From: Necropsobacter massiliensis
GTDB taxonomy: Bacteria; Pseudomonadota; Gammaproteobacteria; Enterobacterales; Pasteurellaceae
Direction of reading: 5' to 3'
Length of the DNA stretch: 64,000 nt
NCBI RefSeq assembly: GCF_000827595.2
Contig: NZ_LN776178.1
Location: forward strand, 310,001 to 374,000
A model generated the notes under the pieces. It saw nothing but the letters and a program-made list of their open reading frames with translations, was not told where the DNA came from and did no database searches. The position numbers and the translations under genes are program-made. How positions within the stretch are numbered: position 1 is the first letter of the stretch; every line of letters begins with the position of its first letter. Shown here piece after piece: positions 45,283-54,565 of the stretch.

Positions 45283-47247
45283 TTGTTGGCTCGACAGATT
45301 GCGCTGCTTGTGGGCGAAGATGAATGGTTAACGCAGGAACTTAGCGCGCTTTGCCAACGAAGCGACGAAAGTGCGGTGCTTTTTTATGCCGAAAAGCGAC
45401 CGCACTTACAACTCAATTGCCCGTATCTGATGGTACCCTTTGCGCAAGCGCGAAACCGTTTAGGGCAGGAAGCGGCTCTGAGCATTTACGATGCGCGTCA
45501 TGGCATTAATCTGGATGCGCTGGCGATTGCTGGCGGCGGACTAACAGCTGGCGGATTGTTGTTGCTGATTTTTAATTGCTGGCAGGCGCTGGAAAAACAG
45601 ATTGATTTTGACAGCCTACGTTGGAGCGGCGAGGCAGGCGGCATTTGCACCCCGCATTTTATCCGTTTTTTCCAGCGCCATATTGTTGATTTCGGTTTTC
45701 CGATTTATCGGCAGCAAGACAACCCATGCATTAATTTAAGCGTGCCACGTATATGCCGGTGCGTAGAGAATCCTATGCCGACGGACGAACAACAGGCGGC
45801 GATGACGCGCATTTTGAGCGCACAGGCGGATATTTTCGTGGTGACGGCAAAACGCGGACGCGGTAAATCCGCCTTGGCTGGCATGCTGGCGGCTCGGTTA
45901 ACGGATGTGATAGTGACGGCGCCGAATAAAAGTGCGGTCAATATTTTGTGCGAATTTGCGGGGTCGTCGTTACCTTTTCTCTCCCCCGATGAATTATGCC
46001 GGCAAATTACACAGGCGCCGCAGCGGTTTGCTAAACAGTGGCTGATTATTGATGAGGCGGCGATGATCCCGCTGCCGTTGCTGCAAGTGTTGACTGGCGC
46101 CTTTAAGCATATTTTATGCACCACGACGGTGCAGAGTTATGAAGGCACCGGGCGTGGATTTTTGCTGAAATTTATGCAAAAAATAGACCGCACTTGGTGC
46201 CATTTGACTTTACATAAGCCGTTGCGCTGGCGCACGGATGATCGTGTCGAGCCCTTTATGGATGCGCTGTTGCTGCTGGACGCGGAAGATGCTGTGGCAC
46301 AACCGTTACTGCAGCCCGAGCATCCTTACACAATTTGCCGATTAAGCCGAGGGCAGCTTATTGAACGGCAGCGTTACCGTGCTTTTTACGGTTTGTTGAC
46401 CTTGGCACATTATAAAACCTCACCCTCGGATTTACGCCGTTTGTTCGATGCGCCGCGGCAACGGTTTATGCAGGCGGAATCCGAACAGGGGCTACTTGGA
46501 TGCCTGTGGGGCGTGGAAGAAGGGGAAATGTGCGATGCGGCATTGATTGCCGATATTCAGCGCGGCGTGCGGCGTCCGAAAGGCAATCTGGCGGCGCAGA
46601 TGCTGTGTCAGCAAACCGGATTGACGGCGGCTTGTAGTCTAAAATCCGTGCGCATTTCCCGTATTGCCGTGCTGCCGCATTTGCAGCGGCAGGGTATCGG
46701 ACAGCAGTTGATTGAGGCACTGGCACAACAAGGCGATGCGGATTTTCTTTCTGTCAGCTTCGGCTATACGCCGTGGTTGGCTGCATTTTGGCGGCAGTGC
46801 GGTTTTGTGTTGGTGCATATCGGTGAACATCGGGAAGCCAGCAGCGGTTGCTATTCGGCACTTGCGGTGCGCCCGTTAACTGCGGCGGGAGAGGATTTCT
46901 GCCAGCGTGCACAGGCGCAGTTTCGGCGTAATATCGGGTTATCTTTTCACCCGTTGGCAAGCAGTTTTTCGTTTGAACCGCTTGATTGGGCGCTGCGGCG
47001 AGAAGATTGGCAAAGTCTGCGAAACTTTGCTGATTTTCACCGCACTTTAGCCGCAGCATTGCCGGCAATTCGGCGTTTGATAAGGGCGGTGGGGGCGTCG
47101 TTAAGCGAGCGATATTACCCGTTGTTAACGCAATATTGCTTGCGACAGAAGAACGCCCCCGTCCCTGCTGCGAGCAAAAAACGTTGGCTGGAGGCGTGCC
47201 GGGCGGAAGTAAAAGAAATGTTGCAAAAATATCAAAGCCTTTTATGA
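45283..47247 (+). CDS. tmcA: tRNA(Met) cytidine-34 acetyltransferase TmcA
   Basis: This 654-residue enzyme uses acetyl-CoA and ATP to acetylate the wobble cytidine of elongator tRNA-Met. It has an N-terminal DUF1726-like part (about 1-150), a RecD-like ATPase (Walker A AKRGRGKSAL near 187, DEAAMIPLP near 257), a GNAT acetyltransferase segment (ISRIAVLPHLQRQGIGQQLIEAL near 460) and a C-terminal tRNA-binding region. The start is uncertain: the frame opens at paired TTG codons (45283) with no clear ribosome binding site, so coupling to ybeY is likely. An inverted uptake-signal pair lies inside its 5' end. Confidence 0.88.
   Translation: MLARQIALLVGEDEWLTQELSALCQRSDESAVLFYAEKRPHLQLNCPYLMVPFAQARNRLGQEAALSIYDARHGINLDALAIAGGGLTAGGLLLLIFNCWQALEKQIDFDSLRWSGEAGGICTPHFIRFFQRHIVDFGFPIYRQQDNPCINLSVPRICRCVENPMPTDEQQAAMTRILSAQADIFVVTAKRGRGKSALAGMLAARLTDVIVTAPNKSAVNILCEFAGSSLPFLSPDELCRQITQAPQRFAKQWLIIDEAAMIPLPLLQVLTGAFKHILCTTTVQSYEGTGRGFLLKFMQKIDRTWCHLTLHKPLRWRTDDRVEPFMDALLLLDAEDAVAQPLLQPEHPYTICRLSRGQLIERQRYRAFYGLLTLAHYKTSPSDLRRLFDAPRQRFMQAESEQGLLGCLWGVEEGEMCDAALIADIQRGVRRPKGNLAAQMLCQQTGLTAACSLKSVRISRIAVLPHLQRQGIGQQLIEALAQQGDADFLSVSFGYTPWLAAFWRQCGFVLVHIGEHREASSGCYSALAVRPLTAAGEDFCQRAQAQFRRNIGLSFHPLASSFSFEPLDWALRREDWQSLRNFADFHRTLAAALPAIRRLIRAVGASLSERYYPLLTQYCLRQKNAPVPAASKKRWLEACRAEVKEMLQKYQSLL
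45369..45407 (+). repeat. Inverted uptake-signal pair inside the tmcA coding region
   Basis: AAGTGCGGT at 45369-45377 and ACCGCACTT at 45399-45407 are perfect 9-bp arms 21 bases apart, with six T after the left arm. They encode ordinary residues (ESAVLFYAEKRPHLQ) in the TmcA N-terminus. Confidence 0.7.
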
Positions 47248-47280
47248 TTACAGCTGTTTATGGATTAAAGGAGAGAGCAT

Positions 47281-47457
47281 ATGAGCGAGACAAAGAAAAG
47301 CTGGTTGCGCAGAGCATTGGATAAATATAATGCATTTTGTGAGGAGGTCGGCGTTGATCAGGGCGCATGCCGCAGTTGCATTCCGGTGGTGCGATTTGAT
47401 GAAAGTGGTGAGAAAAAAACAGGTGAAAAAACAGACGAACATAAAGATAAACTGTGA
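47281..47457 (+). CDS. Small DUF5363-type protein
   Basis: This 58-residue protein reads MSETKKSWLRRALDKY, then NAFCEEVGVDQGACRSCIPVV and a lysine/glutamate-rich tail ending at TGA 47457. AAGGAGAGAG lies just upstream. I recognise it as the DUF5363 family seen in Pasteurellaceae; its function is unknown. Three cysteines (C20, C30, C33, the last two as CRSC) could bind a metal. It is 33 bp downstream of tmcA on the same strand and is probably co-transcribed. A CRP-like site overlaps its stop codon. Confidence 0.75.
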   Translation: MSETKKSWLRRALDKYNAFCEEVGVDQGACRSCIPVVRFDESGEKKTGEKTDEHKDKL

Positions 47458-47468
47458 TAGACCTCACT
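47453..47468. promoter_or_regulatory. CRP-like site upstream of the CstA-family gene
   Basis: TGTGA-TAGACC-TCACT matches the CRP consensus at nine of ten positions. It overlaps the stop codon of the DUF5363 gene and lies 130 bp upstream of the CstA start. cstA of E. coli is activated by CRP-cAMP, as I recall. Confidence 0.6.
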
Positions 47469-47534
47469 TTTTATAAATATTTTCCCAGCAAATAACTGGA
47501 GTAACGTTTACTTCATTGCAGTGACTACATAAAA

Positions 47535-47576
47535 TATGCTCGCTTTATAAAAATAAATAAGGCGGGCATATTTTTT
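47535..47576 (+). terminator. Strong terminator-like hairpin in front of the CstA-family gene
   Basis: A 14-bp stem (47535-47548 with 47557-47570, two G-U pairs, eight-base loop) is followed by six T. It is either the terminator of the ybeY-tmcA-DUF5363 run or a leader attenuator of the CstA-family gene, whose start is only 21 bp beyond it. Confidence 0.75.
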
Positions 47577-47597
47577 AATTTATTAAAGGTGATTTTT

Positions 47598-49106
47598 ATG
47601 TTGTGGTTCCTTTTCTGTGTTGCTGTGTTGCTTGCTGGATATTTTATTTACAGTAAGTTTGTCGAAAAAGTTTTTGTTATTAATCCGAAACGTGAAACGC
47701 CGGCGTTTGCGAAAAAAGACGGCGTTGATTATGTTCCTATTTCGAAAAAGAAAATCTGGTTGATTCAGTTGCTGAATATTGCCGGCACGGGACCGATTTT
47801 TGGTCCGATTCTGGGGGCGTTGTACGGACCGGTCGCAATGTTGTGGATTGTACTGGGTTGTATTTTCGCCGGTGCGGTTCACGATTATTTGACCGGTATG
47901 CTGAGTATCCGTAACGGCGGGGCGAATATTCCCTATTTAGCCGGTAAATATTTAGGACGCCCAGCCAAACATTTTATGAATATATTGGCGATTTTGCTGT
48001 TGTTGTTGGTCGGTGTGGTGTTTGTCGCCAGCCCAGCGTCCTTGTTGACCAATATTACTAATGATTTGCTCAGCTCCGGTTCCGTCAGTGCAGCAGCGGT
48101 AAATGATGAAGCGGGGGCATCGACCACGCACATCTTAACTATCTGGACTGCCGTTATTTTTATTTATTACATTCTTGCTACCTTAGTGCCGATTGATAAG
48201 ATTATCGGTCGCATTTATCCGTTCTTCGGCGCATTATTAATGTTTATGACTTGCGGTATGCTGTTCGGTTTATTCTTTGAAGGTATTCCGTTTTTCAGAA
48301 CGATCGGTGCGGACGTCAGTTTTGTTGACTTCTTTAAAAATATGCATCCTGCGGATACGCCGATTTGGCCGTTGCTGTTTATCACCATTGCTTGCGGTGC
48401 GATTTCCGGTTTCCATGCCACTCAATCTCCGTTAATGGCGCGTTGTACTGAAAATGAAAAAGAAGGTCGCTTTATTTTCTATGGTGCGATGATCGGCGAA
48501 GGGGTGATTGCATTAATCTGGTGTATGGTCGGCTTGAGTTTCTATAATGATCAGGCATCGTTGGCCGAAGCGATTAAGATCGGTACGCCAGCGAAAGTGG
48601 TGTATGATTCCGCTATCGGCATGCTCGGACTGTTCGGCGGTATTTTAGCTGTGTTAGGCGTGGTGATTTTGCCGATTACTTCCGGCGATACCGCATTCCG
48701 TGCCGCACGTTTACTGATTGCCGATTTCTTCAAATTCGATCAGCGTAATATCGTTAAACGTTTGACTATCGCGTTGCCGTTGTTTGCGATCGGTTTCTTG
48801 GTGTCTAAAATGGACTTTTCTATGTTATGGCGCTATTTCGGTTGGGCGAATCAAACCACTGCTATGGTGACATTATGGGTGGGGGCGGCATTTTTATACC
48901 GCAACGGCAAGTTCCATTGGATTGCAACCGTTCCGGCTATCTTTATGACTATCGTGTGTTCCACCTTTATTCTGAATGCGCCGATCGGATTAGGGCTGAA
49001 CTATGATTTGTCCGTGTGGCTCGGTCTGGCTTGCGGCGTATTGTCCGTGCTGATGTTCTTCGGAATGTTAAAACCGTTGGCTAATGACGACGGAAACGAA
49101 AATTAG
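47598..49106 (+). CDS. cstA: Carbon-starvation CstA-family transporter
   Basis: This 502-residue membrane protein of the CstA family takes up peptides or pyruvate in characterised members. Motifs include LLNIAGTGPIFGPILGALYGP near 55, GCIFAGAVHDYLTGMLSIRNGG near 90, SGFHATQSPLMARC near 275 and LPITSGDTAFRAARL near 355. It is a short form; E. coli CstA has about 700 residues. ATG 47598 (AAAGGTG upstream) is preferred to the GTG nine bases earlier. A strong terminator follows, and upstream are a CRP-like site and a terminator-like hairpin. Confidence 0.87.
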   Translation: MLWFLFCVAVLLAGYFIYSKFVEKVFVINPKRETPAFAKKDGVDYVPISKKKIWLIQLLNIAGTGPIFGPILGALYGPVAMLWIVLGCIFAGAVHDYLTGMLSIRNGGANIPYLAGKYLGRPAKHFMNILAILLLLLVGVVFVASPASLLTNITNDLLSSGSVSAAAVNDEAGASTTHILTIWTAVIFIYYILATLVPIDKIIGRIYPFFGALLMFMTCGMLFGLFFEGIPFFRTIGADVSFVDFFKNMHPADTPIWPLLFITIACGAISGFHATQSPLMARCTENEKEGRFIFYGAMIGEGVIALIWCMVGLSFYNDQASLAEAIKIGTPAKVVYDSAIGMLGLFGGILAVLGVVILPITSGDTAFRAARLLIADFFKFDQRNIVKRLTIALPLFAIGFLVSKMDFSMLWRYFGWANQTTAMVTLWVGAAFLYRNGKFHWIATVPAIFMTIVCSTFILNAPIGLGLNYDLSVWLGLACGVLSVLMFFGMLKPLANDDGNEN

Positions 49107-49131
49107 TTTTTCGCTTAATTAATTTGAACTG

Positions 49132-49168
49132 ACCGCTTACGGGAAACCGTGAGCGGTTTTGTTTTTTA
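49132..49168 (+). terminator. Intrinsic terminator of the CstA-family gene
   Basis: ACCGCTTACGG at 49132-49142 pairs with CCGTGAGCGGT at 49147-49157 (one mismatch pair T-G) around GAAA, then a T-rich run. Confidence 0.88.
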
Positions 49169-49209
49169 TGGCGTTATACAAAACTTTACGTTATTCAGAA
49201 ATTAAACGC

Positions 49210-49270
49210 TTGCAACTTGATTTAACTAATAATAAACTTAGGCAAAGTGGTGGAAAGTGGTATTTTGTGG
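49210..49270 (+). promoter_or_regulatory. mraZ promoter with three MraZ-type boxes
   Basis: GTGG occurs at 49247-49250, 49257-49260 and 49267-49270, exactly 10 bp apart. MraZ binds tandem GTGGG-like repeats spaced by about one helical turn upstream of its own gene. TTGCAA (49210-49215) and TAAACT (49233-49238), 17 bases apart, are a plausible promoter just before the repeats. Confidence 0.65.
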
Positions 49271-49330
49271 TAAAAAATGCCGAAATGAGTCGTATAAATC
49301 TTCAGTTGCGAAGAAATAAAAGGACATCTT

Positions 49331-49789
49331 ATGTTTCGTGGCGCATCGGCGGTGAATCTGGATTCAAAAGGGAGACTGGCTATCCCTACCCGCTATCGCC
49401 CGGAAATTATGGAACATAATCAGGGAAGAATGGTTTGTACGGTGGATATCCGCCAGCCCTGTTTATTGCTTTATCCGCTGAATGAATGGGAAAGCATAGA
49501 ACAAAAATTACTCGCCCTATCCAATTTTGATCCGATGCAACGCAGTTTACAGCGTGTAATGCTGGGATATGCGACGGAATGTGAACTCGACAGTGTCGGG
49601 CGAGTGTTGCTCAGCGGGCCACTACGCCAGCATGCAAAATTAGAAAAAAGCATCATGTTGGTTGGGCAGCTGAATAAATTTGAAATTTGGAGCGACGCTG
49701 AATGGCAATCCCAAATCGAAAAAGATATGGCTTTGGGGGCCAGCGGTCAGCTGTCGTTATCGCCGGAATTAATTACGCTGTCGATATAA
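49331..49789 (+). CDS. mraZ: Transcriptional regulator MraZ
   Basis: This 152-residue protein has two AbrB-like DNA-binding halves, each with a conserved core ([14 protein letters not shown] near 12 and [14 protein letters not shown] near 85). MraZ forms rings and represses the dcw cluster through tandem repeats in front of its own gene; three such boxes lie at 49247-49270. AAGGA precedes the ATG. It heads the cluster. Confidence 0.94.
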   Translation: MFRGASAVNLDSKGRLAIPTRYRPEIMEHNQGRMVCTVDIRQPCLLLYPLNEWESIEQKLLALSNFDPMQRSLQRVMLGYATECELDSVGRVLLSGPLRQHAKLEKSIMLVGQLNKFEIWSDAEWQSQIEKDMALGASGQLSLSPELITLSI

Positions 49790-49838
49790 AAGAAAGATTT
49801 TCTTTCATGTAAAAGAACAGCGGCACTAGCAAAGGTAA

Positions 49839-49859
49839 GCGGTGTACAGGGTACACCGC
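49839..49859 (+). repeat. Hairpin between mraZ and rsmH
   Basis: GCGGTGTAC at 49839-49847 pairs with GTACACCGC at 49851-49859 around a three-base loop (AGG). No T run follows directly, so it is not a simple terminator; it could be an RNA processing or stability site. Confidence 0.65.
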
Positions 49860-49908
49860 CTTATCTTCCCTAATTTTATTTTGTGTTTTTATTTTTTAAT
49901 CAATGATC

Positions 49909-50883
49909 ATGAACGCGCAGCATACTTTTTCATCACCGGAACACACCACCGTTTTATTGCATGAAGCGGTCGCGGGGCTGGCTTTGAAAGAAAACGGTGT
50001 GTATATTGACGGCACTTTCGGGCGCGGCGGTCATTCCCGTTTGATTCTTTCGCAGTTATCCGCCAGTGCGCGTTTGATTGCTATCGATCGTGATCCGAGA
50101 GCGATTGCGGCGGCCGAACAAATCCAGGATCCTCGTTTTCACATTGAACATAACAGTTTTTCCGCCATTGCCGAAATTTGTGAGAAACTTAATTTGGTCG
50201 GCAAAATAGACGGTATCTTATTGGATTTAGGGGTATCTTCTCCGCAGTTGGACGACGCTGCACGCGGTTTCAGTTTTATGCAAGACGGTCCGTTGGATAT
50301 GCGCATGGATACTACCCAAGGGCTTTCTGCCGCCGAATGGTTGCAACAGGTCTCTGAACAGGATCTGGCGTGGGTATTAAAAACCTTCGGTGAGGAACGC
50401 TTTGCCAAACGTATCGCGCAGGCGATCGTCGGTTATAACCGTCATGCCCGCCAGCAAGGCACGCCGCCATTAACACATACCTTGCAGCTGGCGGAGTTGA
50501 TTGCGCAATCGGTGCCGTTTAAAGACAAACATAAACATCCCGCCACGCGCAGTTTTCAAGCAATCCGTATTTTTATTAATTCTGAATTGGAAGAGCTGGA
50601 ACAGGTTCTGCAATCGGCATTAACGGTATTGGCGCCGCAGGGTCGTTTAGCGGTGATCAGTTTTCATTCCCTGGAAGATCGCATGGTAAAGCATTTTATG
50701 CGTAAGCAAAGTCAGGGTGTCGTTATCCCGAAAGGTTTACCATTGCGCGATGATCAGATTCAGCGGCATCAGACATTAATGCTCATCGGCAAAGCGATTA
50801 AGCCGACAGAGAGCGAAATTACCCAAAATACCCGTGCCCGAAGTGCGGTACTGCGCGTTGCCGAGAGGGTTGCAAAATGTTAA
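49909..50883 (+). CDS. rsmH: 16S rRNA m4C1402 methyltransferase RsmH
   Basis: This 324-residue SAM-dependent enzyme methylates N4 of C1402 in 16S rRNA. Motifs: [10 protein letters not shown] near 13, [16 protein letters not shown] near 35 (SAM site), [22 protein letters not shown] near 105 and [16 protein letters not shown] near 255. ATG 49909 matches the H. influenzae N-terminus as I recall it. ATG 49903, in the same frame, adds two residues; neither has a clear ribosome binding site. It overlaps ftsL by 7 bp. Confidence 0.94.
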   Translation: MNAQHTFSSPEHTTVLLHEAVAGLALKENGVYIDGTFGRGGHSRLILSQLSASARLIAIDRDPRAIAAAEQIQDPRFHIEHNSFSAIAEICEKLNLVGKIDGILLDLGVSSPQLDDAARGFSFMQDGPLDMRMDTTQGLSAAEWLQQVSEQDLAWVLKTFGEERFAKRIAQAIVGYNRHARQQGTPPLTHTLQLAELIAQSVPFKDKHKHPATRSFQAIRIFINSELEELEQVLQSALTVLAPQGRLAVISFHSLEDRMVKHFMRKQSQGVVIPKGLPLRDDQIQRHQTLMLIGKAIKPTESEITQNTRARSAVLRVAERVAKC

Positions 50884-51197
50884 AGAATTCGGAGCGTTAC
50901 CCCTTGCAGAGCATTGTGCTGGAAGATTTGTTCACATCCAACAAATTGATAATAGCGTTGCTTATATCGGTGCTGGTTACTGCGCTGGGCACCATTTGGA
51001 TTACACATCAGACCCGCGGATTAATTGCACAAAAAAGCGAATTGGTTTTGCAGCATCAGGCATTGGAAAATGAATTCTTAAATTTAAAACTGGAAGAGGC
51101 GACGCAGAGCGATAATACCCGAATTGAAGCGATTGCTACGGGAAAATTACAGATGAAAGCGATTGATCCCGAGCAGGAAGTTTTGATCCTGGAATAG
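50877..51197 (+). CDS. ftsL: Cell division protein FtsL
   Basis: This 106-residue bitopic membrane protein is a core subunit of the FtsQLB division complex that activates FtsWI. One hydrophobic span ([19 protein letters not shown], about 23-41) follows a short cytoplasmic part, then a periplasmic coiled-coil-like region rich in leucine and glutamate. It overlaps rsmH and ends 14 bp before the ftsI start. Confidence 0.9.
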   Translation: MLKNSERYPLQSIVLEDLFTSNKLIIALLISVLVTALGTIWITHQTRGLIAQKSELVLQHQALENEFLNLKLEEATQSDNTRIEAIATGKLQMKAIDPEQEVLILE

Positions 51198-51211
51198 GTA
51201 AGGTGCGTAAA

Positions 51212-53020
51212 ATGATCAAATTTAATAAGCAAAACAGTAACAAAACGAAACGCAATAGCAATAACGGCAGTGCAATTAAACGCAATAAACCGAAAGTTTC
51301 TTATGATACGAGCTTTTTAAAAGGGCGTTTTTACTGGACGATCGGCGTGGTTCTGATCGGGCTGAGCGCATTGATTGCGCGCGCCACCTATGTACAGGTG
51401 ATGAATTCGGATCCGTTAATGGATGAAGCGGATAAACGTTCGCTGCGTACGCAGGAGGTGCTGTCTGTACGTGGTTCGATTCTAGATCGTAATGGTCAGT
51501 TGTTGTCAGTTAGTGTGCCAATGTATTCCATTGTGGCGGATGCGAAATTTATTTACGAAGAAAACGCGCTACAGGATAAAGAGCGCTGGAAAGCGCTGGC
51601 GGAGGTATTGGGCGTGTCTTATCACACGCTGATTAAACGACTGGAAAAAGATCCTGCCTCGCGTTTTGTGTATTTATCCCGCCAGGTTTCGCCGACCGTC
51701 GCCGATTATATTAAACAGCTAAAACTCAAAGGCGTCGTGCTGAAAACCGAGGCGCGCCGTTTTTATCCACGGGTGGAAGAAACCGCCCATATTATCGGTT
51801 ATACCGATATTGACGGCGCCGGGATTGAAGGAATTGAAAAAAGCTTTAATTCTCTGCTGGTAGGCAAATCTGGTTCGCGCACTTATCGCAAAGATAAATA
51901 CGGTAACGTGGTGGAAGATATTTCCGATGTGAAAAAATACGATGCGCATGATGTGACCTTAAGCATTGATGAAAAGCTGCAATCTATGGTATATCGCGAA
52001 ATCAAAAAAGCGGTGACGGAAAATAAAGCGGAATCGGGTACCGCCGTGTTGGTGGATATTCGTACCGGTGAAGTACTGGCGATGGTCAACGCGCCGTCTT
52101 ATAACCCGAACAATCGCCTTGGCGTTAAAGCGGAACTGATGCGTAACCGCGCGATTACCGATACCTTCGAGCCGGGGTCAACGGTTAAACCGTTCGTAGT
52201 GTTAACCGCACTTCAGCGCGGTGCGGTACGCCGTGACGAAGTGATTAATACCGGACCGCTAGTATTAAACGGGCATGAAATCCGAGATGTCGCCCCGCGT
52301 GACAAACAAACGCTGGATCAGATTCTGGAAAATTCCAGCAATCGCGGTGTCAGCCGTTTGGCATTGCGGATGCCGCCGGCCGCATTAATGGAAACTTATC
52401 AAAATGCCGGTCTTGGCAAGCCGACGGATCTCGGCTTGATAGGCGAACAGTCCGGTTTGCTGAATGCCAATCGCAAACGCTGGGCGGATATCGAACGTGC
52501 TAATGTGGCTTACGGTTACGGTATCAACGCCACACCGCTGCAAATTGCGCGTGCTTATGTGACCCTCGGCAGTTTCGGAATTTATCGCCCGCTTTCCATT
52601 ACCAAAGTGGATCCGCCGGTGATTGGCAATCGCGTATTTCCGGAAAAACTGACTCGCGAAGTAGTCAACATGATGGAAAAGGTTGCCATAAAGAATAAAC
52701 GCGCTATGGTGGAAGGTTATCGGGTCGGGGTGAAAACCGGAACGGCGAAGAAGTTGGAAAACGGTCGTTATGTGGATAAATATATTGCATATACCGCGGG
52801 CGTTGCGCCAATCAGTGATCCGCGCTATGCCCTGATTGTGCTGATTAACGATCCGAAAGCGGGGCAATATTACGGCGGTGCGGTTTCTGCGCCGGTGTTT
52901 TCCAGCATTATGGGCTATGCGTTGCGTACCAACAATGTGACGCCTGACGGTATTGAGCAGGATAAGGTCGCAAAACGCATGGTTCGTTTAAGTGATAAAA
53001 AAACGGAAAAAACGAACTAA
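51212..53020 (+). CDS. ftsI: Septal peptidoglycan transpeptidase FtsI (PBP3)
   Basis: This 602-residue penicillin-binding protein cross-links septal peptidoglycan with FtsW. It has a lysine-rich cytoplasmic tail, one span near 45-65, a pedestal domain with [11 protein letters not shown] near 85, and a transpeptidase domain with STVKPF (active Ser), SSN and KTG motifs. ATG 51212 gives MIKFNKQ, like the H. influenzae start; a GTG nine bases earlier is less likely. After KTG the residues aligned with H. influenzae positions 517 and 526 are Lys and Asp (codons 52748-52750 and 52775-52777). Confidence 0.94.
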   Translation: MIKFNKQNSNKTKRNSNNGSAIKRNKPKVSYDTSFLKGRFYWTIGVVLIGLSALIARATYVQVMNSDPLMDEADKRSLRTQEVLSVRGSILDRNGQLLSVSVPMYSIVADAKFIYEENALQDKERWKALAEVLGVSYHTLIKRLEKDPASRFVYLSRQVSPTVADYIKQLKLKGVVLKTEARRFYPRVEETAHIIGYTDIDGAGIEGIEKSFNSLLVGKSGSRTYRKDKYGNVVEDISDVKKYDAHDVTLSIDEKLQSMVYREIKKAVTENKAESGTAVLVDIRTGEVLAMVNAPSYNPNNRLGVKAELMRNRAITDTFEPGSTVKPFVVLTALQRGAVRRDEVINTGPLVLNGHEIRDVAPRDKQTLDQILENSSNRGVSRLALRMPPAALMETYQNAGLGKPTDLGLIGEQSGLLNANRKRWADIERANVAYGYGINATPLQIARAYVTLGSFGIYRPLSITKVDPPVIGNRVFPEKLTREVVNMMEKVAIKNKRAMVEGYRVGVKTGTAKKLENGRYVDKYIAYTAGVAPISDPRYALIVLINDPKAGQYYGGAVSAPVFSSIMGYALRTNNVTPDGIEQDKVAKRMVRLSDKKTEKTN

Positions 53021-53041
53021 GCGTTCAATGAAGAAAAAATG

Positions 53042-54505
53042 ATGCAAAAACTTACCGCACTTTTAGGGTTATCTCAGCTTGCCGATGAGGTTGAGCTGAC
53101 CGATATGACATTGGACAGCCGCTCTGTAAAGACTGGCTGTCTTTTCGTTGCAGTCAAAGGACATCAAACCGACGGTCGCCATTATATTGCACAAGCGTTG
53201 CAAAATGGCGCAAGTGCGGTGCTTTTTGAGGCAGATTCGGCGCAACAACATCTGTGCATTCGCTATGAAAACGGCGTTCCGCTAATCGCCTATTATGGTT
53301 TATCCGAGCAGTTATCCGCCATTGCCGATAAATTTTATGCCTCGCCTTCCCGTCGTCTCACGCTGGTTGGGGTAACTGGAACCAACGGCAAAACAACCGT
53401 CGCGCAGTTGCTGGCACAATGGACGCAATTGCTCGGGCATACTGCCGGTGTTATGGGAACAATCGGAAACGGTTTGTATGGTCGGATGAAAGCGGCTACC
53501 AATACCACCGGTTCCGCGCTTGAAATTCAGGCTGCGCTGGCGGATTTTGCCGCACAAGGAGCGGATTTCGCCGCCATTGAGGTTTCTTCGCACGGCTTGG
53601 TACAGCATCGCGTGGAGGCGTTGCATTTCGCGGCGGTAATCTTTACCAATCTGAGTCGTGATCATCTTGATTATCATCATTCAATGGCGAACTACGCCGC
53701 CGCCAAAAAGCGTCTTTTTAGCGAGCTGAGCAGCAAACACAAAATTATTAATGCCGATGATCCTCTCGGTGCTCAATGGCTGGCAGAATTACCGCAAGCG
53801 GTGGCGGTCAGCTGCGATCCGGCATTTCAACCGCAGCATAATCCATGGCTGAAAGCTGAGCGGATCAGCTTTAACGGTAACGGCGCGCTGATTACATTTC
53901 GCTCAAGCTGGGGCGACGGCGAATTGCACAGCCCGCTGATCGGTGCCTTTAATGTCAGCAACCTGCTGCTGGTGAGCGCCACCTTGTTGGCATTAGGCTA
54001 TTCCGTGGTGCAATTATCTGACAGCGTAGCAAAATTAAAGGGCGTGTGCGGACGCATGGAAATGTTGAGTGCCGCCCATAAGCCGACGGCAATCGTGGAT
54101 TATGCACATACTCCCGATGCGCTGGAAAAAGCCCTGATTGCGGCGCGTCAGCATTGCCATGGCAAACTGTGGTGTATTTTCGGTTGCGGTGGTGATCGCG
54201 ACCGTGGCAAACGCCCGCTTATGGCGCAAATCGCCGAGCAGCTTGCAGATCGGGTGATCGCCACCGACGATAATCCGCGCACGGAAGACAAACGGCAAAT
54301 TATGGCGGATATTTTAGCGGGGTTTGAGAAACCGCAGCAGGTTTTGGTTATCCATGACCGCGAGCAGGCAATTCGCACTGCGATAGACAGTGCGGTGGAA
54401 AATGATGTGATTTTAATCGCCGGTAAAGGGCATGAAGATTATCAGATCATCGGCACGTACAAACAGCATTTTTCCGATCAGGAAACGGTAGCCAAGTATT
54501 TTTAA
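53042..54505 (+). CDS. murE: UDP-MurNAc-tripeptide synthetase MurE
   Basis: This 487-residue Mur ligase adds meso-diaminopimelate to UDP-MurNAc-L-Ala-D-Glu. The ATP motif [17 protein letters not shown] lies near 110 and the meso-DAP-specifying DDNPR motif in [10 protein letters not shown] near 408, so this is the diaminopimelate enzyme, not the lysine one. The first ATG is at 53039, in the same frame; I favour 53042, which starts [10 protein letters not shown] like the Haemophilus protein. Confidence 0.94.
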   Translation: MQKLTALLGLSQLADEVELTDMTLDSRSVKTGCLFVAVKGHQTDGRHYIAQALQNGASAVLFEADSAQQHLCIRYENGVPLIAYYGLSEQLSAIADKFYASPSRRLTLVGVTGTNGKTTVAQLLAQWTQLLGHTAGVMGTIGNGLYGRMKAATNTTGSALEIQAALADFAAQGADFAAIEVSSHGLVQHRVEALHFAAVIFTNLSRDHLDYHHSMANYAAAKKRLFSELSSKHKIINADDPLGAQWLAELPQAVAVSCDPAFQPQHNPWLKAERISFNGNGALITFRSSWGDGELHSPLIGAFNVSNLLLVSATLLALGYSVVQLSDSVAKLKGVCGRMEMLSAAHKPTAIVDYAHTPDALEKALIAARQHCHGKLWCIFGCGGDRDRGKRPLMAQIAEQLADRVIATDDNPRTEDKRQIMADILAGFEKPQQVLVIHDREQAIRTAIDSAVENDVILIAGKGHEDYQIIGTYKQHFSDQETVAKYF

Positions 54506-54565
54506 ACAGCAAGGCAAGGCGACCGATTGCCGGATATGTCTTGCGACACACTCAGAAGTATACTC

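Noticed and set aside
49159-49419. Open frame of 86 codons across the mraZ promoter and start
   Set aside because: It overlaps mraZ out of frame, has no ribosome binding site I can support, and covers the regulatory repeats.
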